Assembly: GCF_048060115.1 (NCBI RefSeq)
Contig: NZ_JBHMIM010000006.1
Span: 1-64,000 of the forward strand
From: Micromonospora_E sp048060115
GTDB lineage: Bacteria > Actinomycetota > Actinomycetes > Mycobacteriales > Micromonosporaceae
Direction of reading: 5' to 3'
DNA: 64,000 bases
Positions 43,154-51,595 of this stretch are shown piece by piece (the stretch's first letter is position 1; every line of letters begins with the position of its first letter). The translations under genes and the position numbers were made by a program. The notes below the pieces were generated by a model, which made no database searches, was not told the origin of the DNA, and saw only the letters and a program-made list of their open reading frames with translations.

Positions 43154-45274
43154 GTGGCCAAGCTCGGAATCGCCAAGGACTTCCTGGCCGACTATGCCAA
43201 GCTGCAGAAACCCGTCCAGAAATCGGTTTCCGCCGTGATCGACAAGTTCGCGGCACACACCCACGCCGGCATCCACCTGGAGAAACTCGCCAACGCCAAG
43301 GACTCCCGCATCCGCACCATCCGGATCACCCAGTTCTACCGGGGCGTCGTACTCGCCCCGACCAGCGGCGACGAATTCTTGCTGCTCACCGTCCTGCCCC
43401 ACGACGACGCCATCGAGTACGCCAGCAGCCGGCGGTTCACCGTCAACCAGGCCCTCGGCGTCCTCGAGGTCCGCAACCAACAGGCCCTCGACAGCATCGA
43501 GCCAGCCCTGCAGCAGGCCGCCAGGGCCAACCCGAGCCTGCTGTTCAGCCGGGTCAACGACGCCGACCTGATCCGGCTCGGCGTCGACGCCGACATCCTC
43601 CCCCTGGTCCGGCTGCTCACCACCGACGCGCACCTGGAAGCCCTGGCGAACCTGCTACCCACCGCCCAGTACGACGCACTCACCGGCCTCGCCGCCGGAT
43701 ACACCCCGGAACAGGTCTGGGACGAGGTCAGCGCACACCTGCCGACCAGCGCCCCCGCCGAGCCGGTCGACCCGGACGACCTGACCGCCGCCGCCGCCCG
43801 CACCCCGGACCGCTTCCATCTGGTCTCCGGACCCGCCGAACTGGCCAGCATCCTCGCCCACCCGTTCGACGCCTGGCGGGTCTTCCTGCACCCGACCCAA
43901 CGCGAGATCGCCCACCGGCCGTCGTACGCCGGACCGGCGCTGGTCACCGGCAGTGCCGGCACCGGCAAGACGGTGACCGCCCTGCACCGGGCGGTGTTCC
44001 TCGCCGCCCGGACGACCGACGGCCCGGACCGATTGCTGCTGACCACCTTCACCCGCAACCTCGCCGACGCCCTCGACCGGCAACTCGGCCTGCTCACCGA
44101 CGATGCGTCGGTACGGGACCGGATCGACGTGCTGAACGTCGACCGGCTCGCCTACCGGATCGTCGCCGAAACCCTCGGCCGCCAACCGGCCATCGCCGAC
44201 GCCAGGACCGTCACCCGACCGCTGTGGGAACAGGCCGCCGCCGCCACCGGCGGGCAGCACAGCGCTGCCTTCCTGCAACGTGAATGGGAGCAGGTGATCC
44301 TCGCCCAGGGCATCACCGAGCCGGCCGGCTACCTCGCCGCCCGCCGGCACGGCCGGGGCGCACCGCTGCGCGCCGACCAGCGGCTCGCCGTCTGGGAAGC
44401 GATCCGGCAGGTCACCGACGCGCTGCGGCAACAGGACCAGCACACCCACCTGCAGCTGGCCGACCAGGCGGCGAAGATCCTCGCCGAACGGCCGGACCGC
44501 CCGTACCGGCACGTCATCGTCGACGAAGGCCAGGACCTGCACCCGGCGCAGTGGCGGCTGCTGCGGGCCGCCGTCGCCGCCGGCCCCGACGACCTGTTCA
44601 TCGTCGCCGACCCGCACCAACGCATCTACGACAACCACGTGTCGCTGGGCAGCCTCGGCGTCGGGATCCGGGGGCGCAGCCGGAAACTGACCATCAACTA
44701 CCGCACCACCCAGGAAATCCTCGCCTGGTCGGTACGGCTGCTCACCGGAGTCGACCCGACCGGACTCGACGACCAGCCGGACAACTTGACCGGCTACCGC
44801 TCGCCGATGCACGGCCGGCGGCCCCGGATCGCCGGGCACCCCGACCGCGACGCCGAGCACGACCAGCTCGTCAACCAGGTACGCCGCTGGATCGACGACG
44901 GAGTCGAACCGCACGCGATCGCCGTCGCCGCACGCAACGGCCACCTGGCCCGCGCCGCCCGCGACCGGCTCGGCACCGCCGGCATCCCGGTCAGCACCCC
45001 CACTGCCAGCAAGACCAACGCGGTACGGGTCGGCACCATGCACGCGATGAAAGGGCTCGAGTTCCGCTGCGTCGCGGCGATCGGCGTCGACGCCGACACC
45101 ATGCCGGCCCGCTCGACGATCACCGCAGCCGACGACGACCCCGCCGCGCACCGGCACGACCTGCAACGGGAACGCTGCCTGCTCTTCGTCGCCTGCACCC
45201 GCGCCCGGGACTCGCTCTATGTCTCCTACGCCGGCGCACCCAGCCCGTTCCTCGACGCCCGGCCCGCCCACTGA
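43154..45274 (+). CDS. UvrD/REP-type helicase with an N-terminal toxin-like domain
   Basis: The 706-residue protein carries superfamily 1 helicase motifs: GSAGTGKTVTALHRA (Walker A, near residue 266), TTFTRNLADAL, HVIVDEGQDLHPAQW, TINYRTTQEIL, TMHAMKGLEFR and LLFVACTRARDSLY. The first ~110 residues (FLADYAKLQKPVQKSVSAVIDKF, RIRTIRITQFYRGVVL, LLLTVLPHDDA) look like a RelE/ParE-type fold. GTG at 43154 has AGGGG eight bases upstream; the frame is open from TTG 43124. Divergent transcription from drmD over a short gap suggests shared regulation. It may be an accessory defence helicase. Confidence 0.88.
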   Translation: MAKLGIAKDFLADYAKLQKPVQKSVSAVIDKFAAHTHAGIHLEKLANAKDSRIRTIRITQFYRGVVLAPTSGDEFLLLTVLPHDDAIEYASSRRFTVNQALGVLEVRNQQALDSIEPALQQAARANPSLLFSRVNDADLIRLGVDADILPLVRLLTTDAHLEALANLLPTAQYDALTGLAAGYTPEQVWDEVSAHLPTSAPAEPVDPDDLTAAAARTPDRFHLVSGPAELASILAHPFDAWRVFLHPTQREIAHRPSYAGPALVTGSAGTGKTVTALHRAVFLAARTTDGPDRLLLTTFTRNLADALDRQLGLLTDDASVRDRIDVLNVDRLAYRIVAETLGRQPAIADARTVTRPLWEQAAAATGGQHSAAFLQREWEQVILAQGITEPAGYLAARRHGRGAPLRADQRLAVWEAIRQVTDALRQQDQHTHLQLADQAAKILAERPDRPYRHVIVDEGQDLHPAQWRLLRAAVAAGPDDLFIVADPHQRIYDNHVSLGSLGVGIRGRSRKLTINYRTTQEILAWSVRLLTGVDPTGLDDQPDNLTGYRSPMHGRRPRIAGHPDRDAEHDQLVNQVRRWIDDGVEPHAIAVAARNGHLARAARDRLGTAGIPVSTPTASKTNAVRVGTMHAMKGLEFRCVAAIGVDADTMPARSTITAADDDPAAHRHDLQRERCLLFVACTRARDSLYVSYAGAPSPFLDARPAH

Positions 45275-45305
45275 CCACCACCGACCACCCACTGACCACC
45301 ACCGA
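45268..45305. repeat. Two copies of a 17-bp gaccacc-rich repeat
   Basis: ccactgaccaccaccga occurs twice, 21 bp apart, starting at the stop codon of the helicase gene and ending in the short gap before the next gene. It resembles the gacca-rich repeats at 163-240. Confidence 0.6.
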
Positions 45306-45325
45306 ACCCTCGCGAGGCACCCGAC

Positions 45326-47497
45326 ATGCAGGCACACACCCTCACCCCGACCGCGATCTTCGGTCACCAGGTCCGGCACGTCGTGCCGCTGTTCCAGCGG
45401 CCGTACGTGTGGAACGAGCAGGACCAATGGGTTCCCTTGTGGGAGGACGTCGCCAGGGTGGCGGAGGACGTGCTGACTACACCGGCCGGATACGGCAACC
45501 TACCGGTCGCCCCGCACTTTCTCGGCGCGATCGTGCTCGACCAGCCGGCCGGCTCATCCGGCTACGTCACGATGCGCCAGGTCATCGATGGCCAGCAGCG
45601 GTTGACCACCCTGCAGCTGATGCTGAACGCGGCACAGCGGGTCGCCGCACAGCACGGCAGCGCTCTGCACGCACAGGCGCTGCAGGTCCTGGTCCGCAAC
45701 CAGCCCGAGATCCTGCAGAACCCGTCGGAGGCGTACAAGGTCTGGCCGACCGACCGCGACCAGGAAGCCTTCCGGGCCGCGATGGACGGCGACGGCACGC
45801 CCGACGCGGAGCTGGCCGGCTCGGCGCTGGTGCGTGGCCACGACTTCTTCGTCCGGGCGATCGCCGAGTGGGCCGAGGTCACCGGTGACCCGGACAAGGC
45901 CGCTGCCCGACTTCAGGCGCTGGCCCAGGCGCTGCGCGACCACTTGAAGCTGGTGGTGATCCAGCTGGAGCCGGGCGACAACGCCCAGGTGATCTTCGAG
46001 AGTCTCAACAGCCGGGGTATGCCGCTGCTCGCCGCCGACCTGATCAAGAACCTGGTCTTCCAGATCGCGCAGGCGCGGCAGCTCGACGTGGCTGGTCTGT
46101 ACCGCGAGCACTGGGAGCAGTTGGACACCGACCACTGGCGGCTGCGCGTCGCCCGTGGCCGGCAGTACGTGCCCCGGATCGACATCTTCCTCCACCACTG
46201 GCTGATCACCCGGACCCTCAGGGAGGTGCCGGCAGACCGTCTCTACCTGTCCTTCAAGGAGCACCTGCCGGCGCCGGAGCAGCTCGACCTGCCGGCGCTG
46301 CTCGCCGACCTGTCCCGCGACGCCGCCAGCTATGCGGCCCTGGACAAGTGGCCGGCCGATTCGGCTGTCGGTAGGTTCCGCTACCGGGTGCTGCAGGCGA
46401 TGGACTCGGCGGTGGTCACCCCGGTCCTGCTGTGGCTGCTTCGCTGGACCGATCAGGAGCTGCCCACGGTCCAGCGGGACAAGGCCCTCGCCGCGCTGGA
46501 AAGCTGGCTGGTACGCCGGGCGCTGTGCCGGCTCACCAGCAAGGACATCAACCGGCTGACGCTCGATCTGCTGCGCAGACTCGACGAGACCGGCCCGGCG
46601 ACCGCCGGCGACGTCACCGAGACCTTCCTCGCCGGACAGCGAGCCGACTCCCGGTTCTGGCCCACCGACGCCCAGGTACGCGAGGCACTGACCACCGCGC
46701 CGGTCTACCGGACGCTGCTGCGGGCCCGGCTGCGCATGGTCCTGGAGGCCGTCGAGGAGCACCGGCGTACCCCCAAGAGCGAGCAGCCGCACTGCCCCCG
46801 CAATCTCACCATCGAGCACCTGCTGCCACAGAAGTGGCAAACGTACTGGACCGCCGGACTCACCGAGGAGTTGGCCGCTGAGCGGGACAAGCTGCTGCAC
46901 ACCATCGGCAACCTGACCCTGGTCAACAACAAGCTGAACCCGTCCATGTCCAACCGGCCGTGGACCGACGAACAGGCCCAGTCGGTCGGCGCCGCCCCCA
47001 CCGGCAAGCTGACCGAGCTGCAGAAGCACACGACGTTGAAGATCAACGCCGACATCCTGCTGACCGCACCGCACGGCTGGGACGTCGAGCAGATCCGCCA
47101 GCGCACCGCCGAGTTCATCGAGCGGATCCTCCAGATCTGGCCGGCACCGACCGCCGTCGCCGCCGTCGCACCCCTGGCCACGGCCGAGAAAGACAAGCTG
47201 CCGGCCGAGAAGGTCGACGAGACCGAGGAGGAGTCGACCCCCGGCCACTCCGTCGCCCTGACCAGCAAGTACAAACCGCTGACCGGCTGGCTACGTGAGC
47301 AGGACGCCGAATCGCTGCCGGTCACCTTCGACGAACTGGAGACCGTCATCGGGGGTCCACTGGCACCGTCTGCCCGCGCCGGATCGGGGTACTGGTACTC
47401 ACAGTCGAACTCGCTGAGCAAGGCGATCGTGGCCGGTGGCTACCAGGCGACCCGCGCCCAGCTCGTCGACGAAACCGTCGTCCTCGTCCGCTGGTAG
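45326..47497 (+). CDS. GmrSD-type restriction protein (DUF262 + DUF1524)
   Basis: The 723-residue protein has an N-terminal DUF262 (ParB-like NTPase) domain with VPLFQRPYVW and IDGQQRLTTLQL near residue 86. A C-terminal DUF1524 HNH-nuclease part has TIEHLLPQKW near residue 494 and IGNLTLVNNKLN. A final ~80-residue domain (SKYKPLTGWL...GYWYSQSNSLSKAIV) often ends such proteins. Family members are type IV enzymes that cut modified phage DNA, or related nicking systems. Motifs look complete. It follows the helicase gene by 51 bp and is likely cotranscribed. Confidence 0.9.
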   Translation: MQAHTLTPTAIFGHQVRHVVPLFQRPYVWNEQDQWVPLWEDVARVAEDVLTTPAGYGNLPVAPHFLGAIVLDQPAGSSGYVTMRQVIDGQQRLTTLQLMLNAAQRVAAQHGSALHAQALQVLVRNQPEILQNPSEAYKVWPTDRDQEAFRAAMDGDGTPDAELAGSALVRGHDFFVRAIAEWAEVTGDPDKAAARLQALAQALRDHLKLVVIQLEPGDNAQVIFESLNSRGMPLLAADLIKNLVFQIAQARQLDVAGLYREHWEQLDTDHWRLRVARGRQYVPRIDIFLHHWLITRTLREVPADRLYLSFKEHLPAPEQLDLPALLADLSRDAASYAALDKWPADSAVGRFRYRVLQAMDSAVVTPVLLWLLRWTDQELPTVQRDKALAALESWLVRRALCRLTSKDINRLTLDLLRRLDETGPATAGDVTETFLAGQRADSRFWPTDAQVREALTTAPVYRTLLRARLRMVLEAVEEHRRTPKSEQPHCPRNLTIEHLLPQKWQTYWTAGLTEELAAERDKLLHTIGNLTLVNNKLNPSMSNRPWTDEQAQSVGAAPTGKLTELQKHTTLKINADILLTAPHGWDVEQIRQRTAEFIERILQIWPAPTAVAAVAPLATAEKDKLPAEKVDETEEESTPGHSVALTSKYKPLTGWLREQDAESLPVTFDELETVIGGPLAPSARAGSGYWYSQSNSLSKAIVAGGYQATRAQLVDETVVLVRW

Positions 47498-47520
47498 CTG
47501 ACGGGTCCGTCGGGCCCGCC

Positions 47521-48129
47521 TCAACACTCGGCCGTCGAGGCGGGATCGACGCAGACGGAGAGCCGGTGCGGGAAGTCGATTGAGCGAACGCCCCCGGTCG
47601 ACCGGTAGGTCACCGTGACGGGTGGGGCCTCCCACAGGCCAGGCCGGACGGCCGTGATCTTGAATACGGCCGAGTAGCGTTCCTGGCTGGGATCGCTCGG
47701 CAGGATCTCGGCCGAAGCCGGGTCGACGGCGGTCAGATCAGGTGCGAACACGGGTGGGAACCGGTCGGTGAAGCCGACGCCGTCGGCCTGGTCCGGCGCC
47801 AGCGCCACCAGGCCGACCCGGTCCACGCTGACGACCGTCGAATCACCTGCCGCCATCTCGACGGAGATCAGCTGGACCGGAGAGCCTGTCACGTTCCGGA
47901 AGACGACCAGGCCGTCGTAGCGACTCTGGCTGACCTCAAGCTGTGAGCTGTGCTGGCTGCCGCGCCCGGCCCATTCGAGGGCGACACCTCGATGGTCGTC
48001 GTCGGCCAGGCCTGCGGACGACGACGGCGACGGCGCCCCGCCATCCGGGCCGTGCGGGTCGCCGGTGCACCCCGCGATGCCGAACGCCAGGACCGCGGCG
48101 AGGCCCAGGACGGCAGGCAGCTTCCCCAT
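47521..48129 (-). CDS. Putative lipoprotein
   Basis: The 202-residue protein (start ATG 48129) has a signal peptide ending in lipobox GIAGC. A Pro/Ser-rich spacer is followed by a beta-rich domain of about 160 residues (YDGLVVFRNVTGSPVQLISV, YSAVFKITAVRPGLWE) that looks immunoglobulin-like. Two cysteines near the end may form a disulphide. It converges with the GmrSD gene and lies 21 bp after the secreted toxin-like gene on the same strand. Function is unknown. Confidence 0.7.
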   Translation of the reverse strand: MGKLPAVLGLAAVLAFGIAGCTGDPHGPDGGAPSPSSSAGLADDDHRGVALEWAGRGSQHSSQLEVSQSRYDGLVVFRNVTGSPVQLISVEMAAGDSTVVSVDRVGLVALAPDQADGVGFTDRFPPVFAPDLTAVDPASAEILPSDPSQERYSAVFKITAVRPGLWEAPPVTVTYRSTGGVRSIDFPHRLSVCVDPASTAEC

Positions 48130-48150
48130 GTCTCCCCACGTCACCCTCTG

Positions 48151-48759
48151 TTAACACCCGCCCTGCGGGTTCGGATACCACCAGGCCGTCGCCGGGTAGT
48201 CGTCCCGCTTCCAGCAGTAGTAGTTCGAACTGTGTGACGCGAGTGGGGCGTACGCCACCGCGTCAACCGACGTGGTCACCGTGCAGTTGGTGTTGAGCCG
48301 GTGCTTCTTGAAGCCGAACAGCCGGCCTTCTTTCGTCCGTACCAGGCGGGACGTCACACCGGACGACAGCGGGATCGAATGGCTCCAGCTGGTCGTGTGG
48401 CTCGACCCGACGGTGAGGTCGACGCCGAAGGTGGTCTCAGCCGACGCGACGAGCGCACTGGCCGAGACCGAGAAGCTCGCCGACGTGGTGACCGCGATGT
48501 CGATCGTGCCGCTACCGGTGAAGTCGATCGACCCGGGGCCGGTCTGCCAGTCGCTCGCGGTGTCGGTGGAGATCCAGACCTTCTGCGGCGTCCAGACCTC
48601 GTAGGTCTCCTCGATAGGACAGGCCTGGGGGACCATGTCGGCGGCCCGCACCGGAGCGACCGCGAGCAACGACAGCGCCGTGCCGGCCGCTACGACCACG
48701 GCGGCCCGCACCCCGCTCGGCAGGCGCCCCCGCCCCACCAACGATAATGATCGGGACAT
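48151..48759 (-). CDS. Secreted protein with pore-forming-toxin-like strands
   Basis: The 202-residue protein has a signal peptide (about residues 1-40, ending VRAAD) and a Ser/Thr-rich alternating-strand region (SGTIDIAVTTSASFSVSAS, TTFGVDLTVGSSHTTSWS) followed by GRLFGFKKHRL and a C-terminal Trp/Tyr/Cys-rich tail. The pattern recalls aerolysin/ETX-like modules, as in the larger secreted protein at 16.5 kb. ATG 48759 is chosen for the signal peptide; ATG 48786 is possible. No enzyme motif is visible. Confidence 0.68.
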   Translation of the reverse strand: MSRSLSLVGRGRLPSGVRAAVVVAAGTALSLLAVAPVRAADMVPQACPIEETYEVWTPQKVWISTDTASDWQTGPGSIDFTGSGTIDIAVTTSASFSVSASALVASAETTFGVDLTVGSSHTTSWSHSIPLSSGVTSRLVRTKEGRLFGFKKHRLNTNCTVTTSVDAVAYAPLASHSSNYYCWKRDDYPATAWWYPNPQGGC

Positions 48760-48843
48760 ATCAATACGGTATGCAGGTCGGTCCATGGATCACAAGGCAG
48801 ACCCGGCCAGCCCGATGCAAGATCTCCGACAGTCACCTCGACC

Positions 48844-49527
48844 TCAGGCCAGGCCGGGAGTGAGCAGGCCACTTTCGTACGCGAGGATGACCAGTTGGGC
48901 GCGGTCGTGCGCGTACAGCTTGGTCATGATCCGGTTGACGTGGGTCTTCGCCGTGTGTGGCGAGATCACCAGGTCCTCGGCGATCTGCTGGTTCGACCGG
49001 CCGCGCGCGACCAGCAGCAGCACCTCGCGTTCCCGGTCGGTCAACTGGTCGATCGCCTCGCTGGCCGGATTCGGCCGGCTCACCGTGACCGGTGCGGCAT
49101 TGGGTAGCACGTACCGCTCGATGAGGCTGCGGGTCGCGGCCGGCGACAGCAACGCCTCACCGGCGTACACCGCACGGACCGCGCGGACGATCTCCTCCGG
49201 CTCCGCCCCTTTGCCGATGAACCCGCTCGCGCCGGCCCGCAACGCCGCCACCAGGTATTCGTCCTCCTCGAACGTGGTGAGGATCAGCACCCGGGTCTCG
49301 GCGAGCGCCGGGTCCGCGCAGATCGCCGCCGTCGCGCCGATGCCGTCCAGTTCCGGCATCCGGATGTCCATCAGTACGACGTCGGGGCGCAGCGAGGCGG
49401 CGAGCGCGACGGCCTGCGTACCGTTGACGGCTTCGCCGACGACGCTGATCCGGCCGTCGTCGGTCAGGATGTCCGTGACGGCCTGGCGGATCAGTGGCTG
49501 GTCGTCCACGACGAGCACGCTGGTCAC
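48844..49527 (-). CDS. NarL/LuxR-type response regulator
   Basis: The 227-residue protein has an N-terminal receiver domain (VLVVDDQPLIRQAV, phosphorylation Asp in VVLMDIRMPELDG near residue 54, LTTFEEDEY, Lys in FIGKGA) and a C-terminal LuxR helix-turn-helix (LTDREREVLLLVARGRSNQQI). It is phosphorylated by the adjacent kinase; their genes overlap by 4 bp. Likely targets include the divergent ABC transporter operon, a common arrangement in actinomycetes. Confidence 0.93.
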   Translation of the reverse strand: MTSVLVVDDQPLIRQAVTDILTDDGRISVVGEAVNGTQAVALAASLRPDVVLMDIRMPELDGIGATAAICADPALAETRVLILTTFEEDEYLVAALRAGASGFIGKGAEPEEIVRAVRAVYAGEALLSPAATRSLIERYVLPNAAPVTVSRPNPASEAIDQLTDREREVLLLVARGRSNQQIAEDLVISPHTAKTHVNRIMTKLYAHDRAQLVILAYESGLLTPGLA

Positions 49528-50723
49528 CGGGGATCCTCCTTGGGCAGTGGCAGGGTGGCGGCGAGCCGGTAGCCACCCGGGGACAGGCCGGTTTCGACGA
49601 CGCCACGGACCGAGGCGACCCGTTCCCGCAGACCGACCAGGCCGTGTCCGCCACTGGGTACCTCGGGCCGGTCGTCGGACGATCGGCCGGACACCGGGTT
49701 CGTGACCACCACCAGAACTTGATTGGCGTCGATCTCGATCAGGACGCGGGCGCGGTGCTCGGCACCGTGTTTGTGCGCGTTGGTGAGACCTTCCTGGACG
49801 ACCCGGTACGCGACCACGTCGACCGCGCCGCTGACCGCCGCCAGGTCCCCTTCGGTCCGCACCGAGACGCTCAGGCCCGCGTCGGCGAACCCGCTGACCA
49901 GCCGGTCGAGCTGGTCGAGGCCAGGTTGCGGGGCCGCCGCCCCGCCAGCGTCGTCGTCCTCGGTACGCAGCACCCGCAGCAGGTCGCCGATCTCGGTCAA
50001 CACGGTCCGGGCCGCGCCCCGGATGACCCCGAGGGCCTGCTGTGCCCGCTCGGGACGGGTCTGCAGCGCCGACGAGGCCACCCCGGCGTTGAGACTGATC
50101 ACCGAGATCTGGTGGGCGACGACGTCGTGCAGGTCACGGGCGATCCGCAGCCGCTCCTCGGTCACCCGTCGGCGGGCCTCGGATTCGCGGGTCTGTTCCG
50201 CTCGTTCTGCGCGTTCGATGATGGCGCGCAGATACTCCCGCCGGGAGCGGGTGGCGTCGCCAGCGGCGGCGGCGAACGCGACCACGACGGTGACCTGGAA
50301 CGCGCGGGGATCGAACACGCTCCCGATCGCCGTCAGAAGGTTGAGCAGGGCCGTCACGACGACGGCGGCGCAGGCGGCGGTGAGCGTGGTCCGCCGGTCC
50401 GTGCGGTTCGCCGCCCCGAACATGGCGATCGACACGGCGAGCACCACGCCCGGCTCCAGCGCCCCGGTGGCCGCGACGAGACCGTATATGGCGATACAGC
50501 CGGCGAGCACGGGCAGCGGCCAGCGCCGCCGCAGCGGCAACAGCCCGGCGGGGACGACCGCGAGGGCGACGGCGACGGTCCCGGCCGGCTCGTGCTCGGG
50601 GATCTTGAACTGGATGAGCGCCATCGCGACGATGATCACCGCTGCGACGAGGTCACCGGCCCACGGCGGTACGCGCGGACGGCGGTACCTCGGGTCCGCC
50701 GGCCCGGCCGCAGTGGTCGTCAT
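49524..50723 (-). CDS. Sensor histidine kinase (HisKA_3 type)
   Basis: The 399-residue protein has about five membrane segments in the first 170 residues, then a short coiled linker and the dimerisation/phosphorylation region RIARDLHDVVAHQISVISL (His in HDVVAH), and a HATPase domain with EGLTNAHKHG and GGHGLVGLRERV. ATG at 50723 was chosen over 50762. It overlaps the response regulator gene. With no large extracellular loop it may sense membrane stress or a membrane-active compound, perhaps the substrate of the divergent transporter. Confidence 0.92.
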   Translation of the reverse strand: MTTTAAGPADPRYRRPRVPPWAGDLVAAVIIVAMALIQFKIPEHEPAGTVAVALAVVPAGLLPLRRRWPLPVLAGCIAIYGLVAATGALEPGVVLAVSIAMFGAANRTDRRTTLTAACAAVVVTALLNLLTAIGSVFDPRAFQVTVVVAFAAAAGDATRSRREYLRAIIERAERAEQTRESEARRRVTEERLRIARDLHDVVAHQISVISLNAGVASSALQTRPERAQQALGVIRGAARTVLTEIGDLLRVLRTEDDDAGGAAAPQPGLDQLDRLVSGFADAGLSVSVRTEGDLAAVSGAVDVVAYRVVQEGLTNAHKHGAEHRARVLIEIDANQVLVVVTNPVSGRSSDDRPEVPSGGHGLVGLRERVASVRGVVETGLSPGGYRLAATLPLPKEDPR

Positions 50724-50896
50724 GGTCCCAGTCTGCCGGCCGTCATGAGCGGGCAGGTCCACCTGGCGTGGTAATCCCCGCTACCGCGAACGTGGTACGC
50801 GGATGCCCGCCGCAGAGTGACGCGGCGGGCCGGGCCGCCGACGACGATGGAGACACCAGCCGGAAAGCGGCCTGGTCGGCGAATACGAGGAGTCCG

Positions 50897-51595
50897 ATGG
50901 AAAGCCCTGTCATCTCGGCTGTCGACGTACGGAAGACGTACGGTCGCGGCGCGAACAGCTTCGACGCGCTGAAGGGAGTCAACTTCGACATTCATGACGG
51001 AGAGAGCGTCGCGATCCTCGGCAAGAGCGGATCGGGCAAGTCGACCCTGATGCATATTCTCGCGCTGCTGGACGCCCCGACGTCAGGCACGATCACGCTG
51101 GGCGGGGTCGATACCCGTACGCTGCGGGGCAGCCGCCTCAACCAGACCCGGAACAAGACGTTCGGGTTCGTCTTCCAGCAGTTCTTCCTCACCCCGAACA
51201 TCTCCGTGCTCGACAACGTCATGCTCCCGATGAAGATCGCCGGGGTGGGTCGCAACGAGCGCAAACAGCGCGGCATGGCCGCCCTGGAACAGCTGGAACT
51301 CGCCGACAAGGCGAAGAACAAGGCCGCGAATCTCTCCGGCGGGCAGAAACAACGCGTCGTGATCGCCCGGGCACTGGTGAACAATCCGCGGATCATTTTC
51401 GCCGACGAGCCCACCGGCAACCTCGACTCCACCACCGGCGCGGTGGTGGAGGACATTCTCTTCGACCTCAACCGGCACAACGGCATCACCCTCATCGTCG
51501 TCACCCACGACGAGGAGCTCGCGTCGCGCTGTGACCGCCGCATCCTCGTCCGGGACGGCCACCTGGTCGGCGACTCGGTGGCGGTGCCGGCATGA
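50897..51595 (+). CDS. ABC transporter ATP-binding protein, MacB/LolD type
   Basis: The 232-residue ATPase has Walker A GKSGSGKST, Q-loop FVFQQFFLTP, signature LSGGQKQR, Walker B IIFADEPTGNLD and switch LIVVTHDEE. ATG at 50897 has GAGGAG a few bases upstream. It overlaps the permease gene by 4 bp. Divergent from the two-component genes across a 173-bp gap, which must hold both promoters. Such sets often export or resist antimicrobial peptides; this is inference. Confidence 0.93.
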   Translation: MESPVISAVDVRKTYGRGANSFDALKGVNFDIHDGESVAILGKSGSGKSTLMHILALLDAPTSGTITLGGVDTRTLRGSRLNQTRNKTFGFVFQQFFLTPNISVLDNVMLPMKIAGVGRNERKQRGMAALEQLELADKAKNKAANLSGGQKQRVVIARALVNNPRIIFADEPTGNLDSTTGAVVEDILFDLNRHNGITLIVVTHDEELASRCDRRILVRDGHLVGDSVAVPA

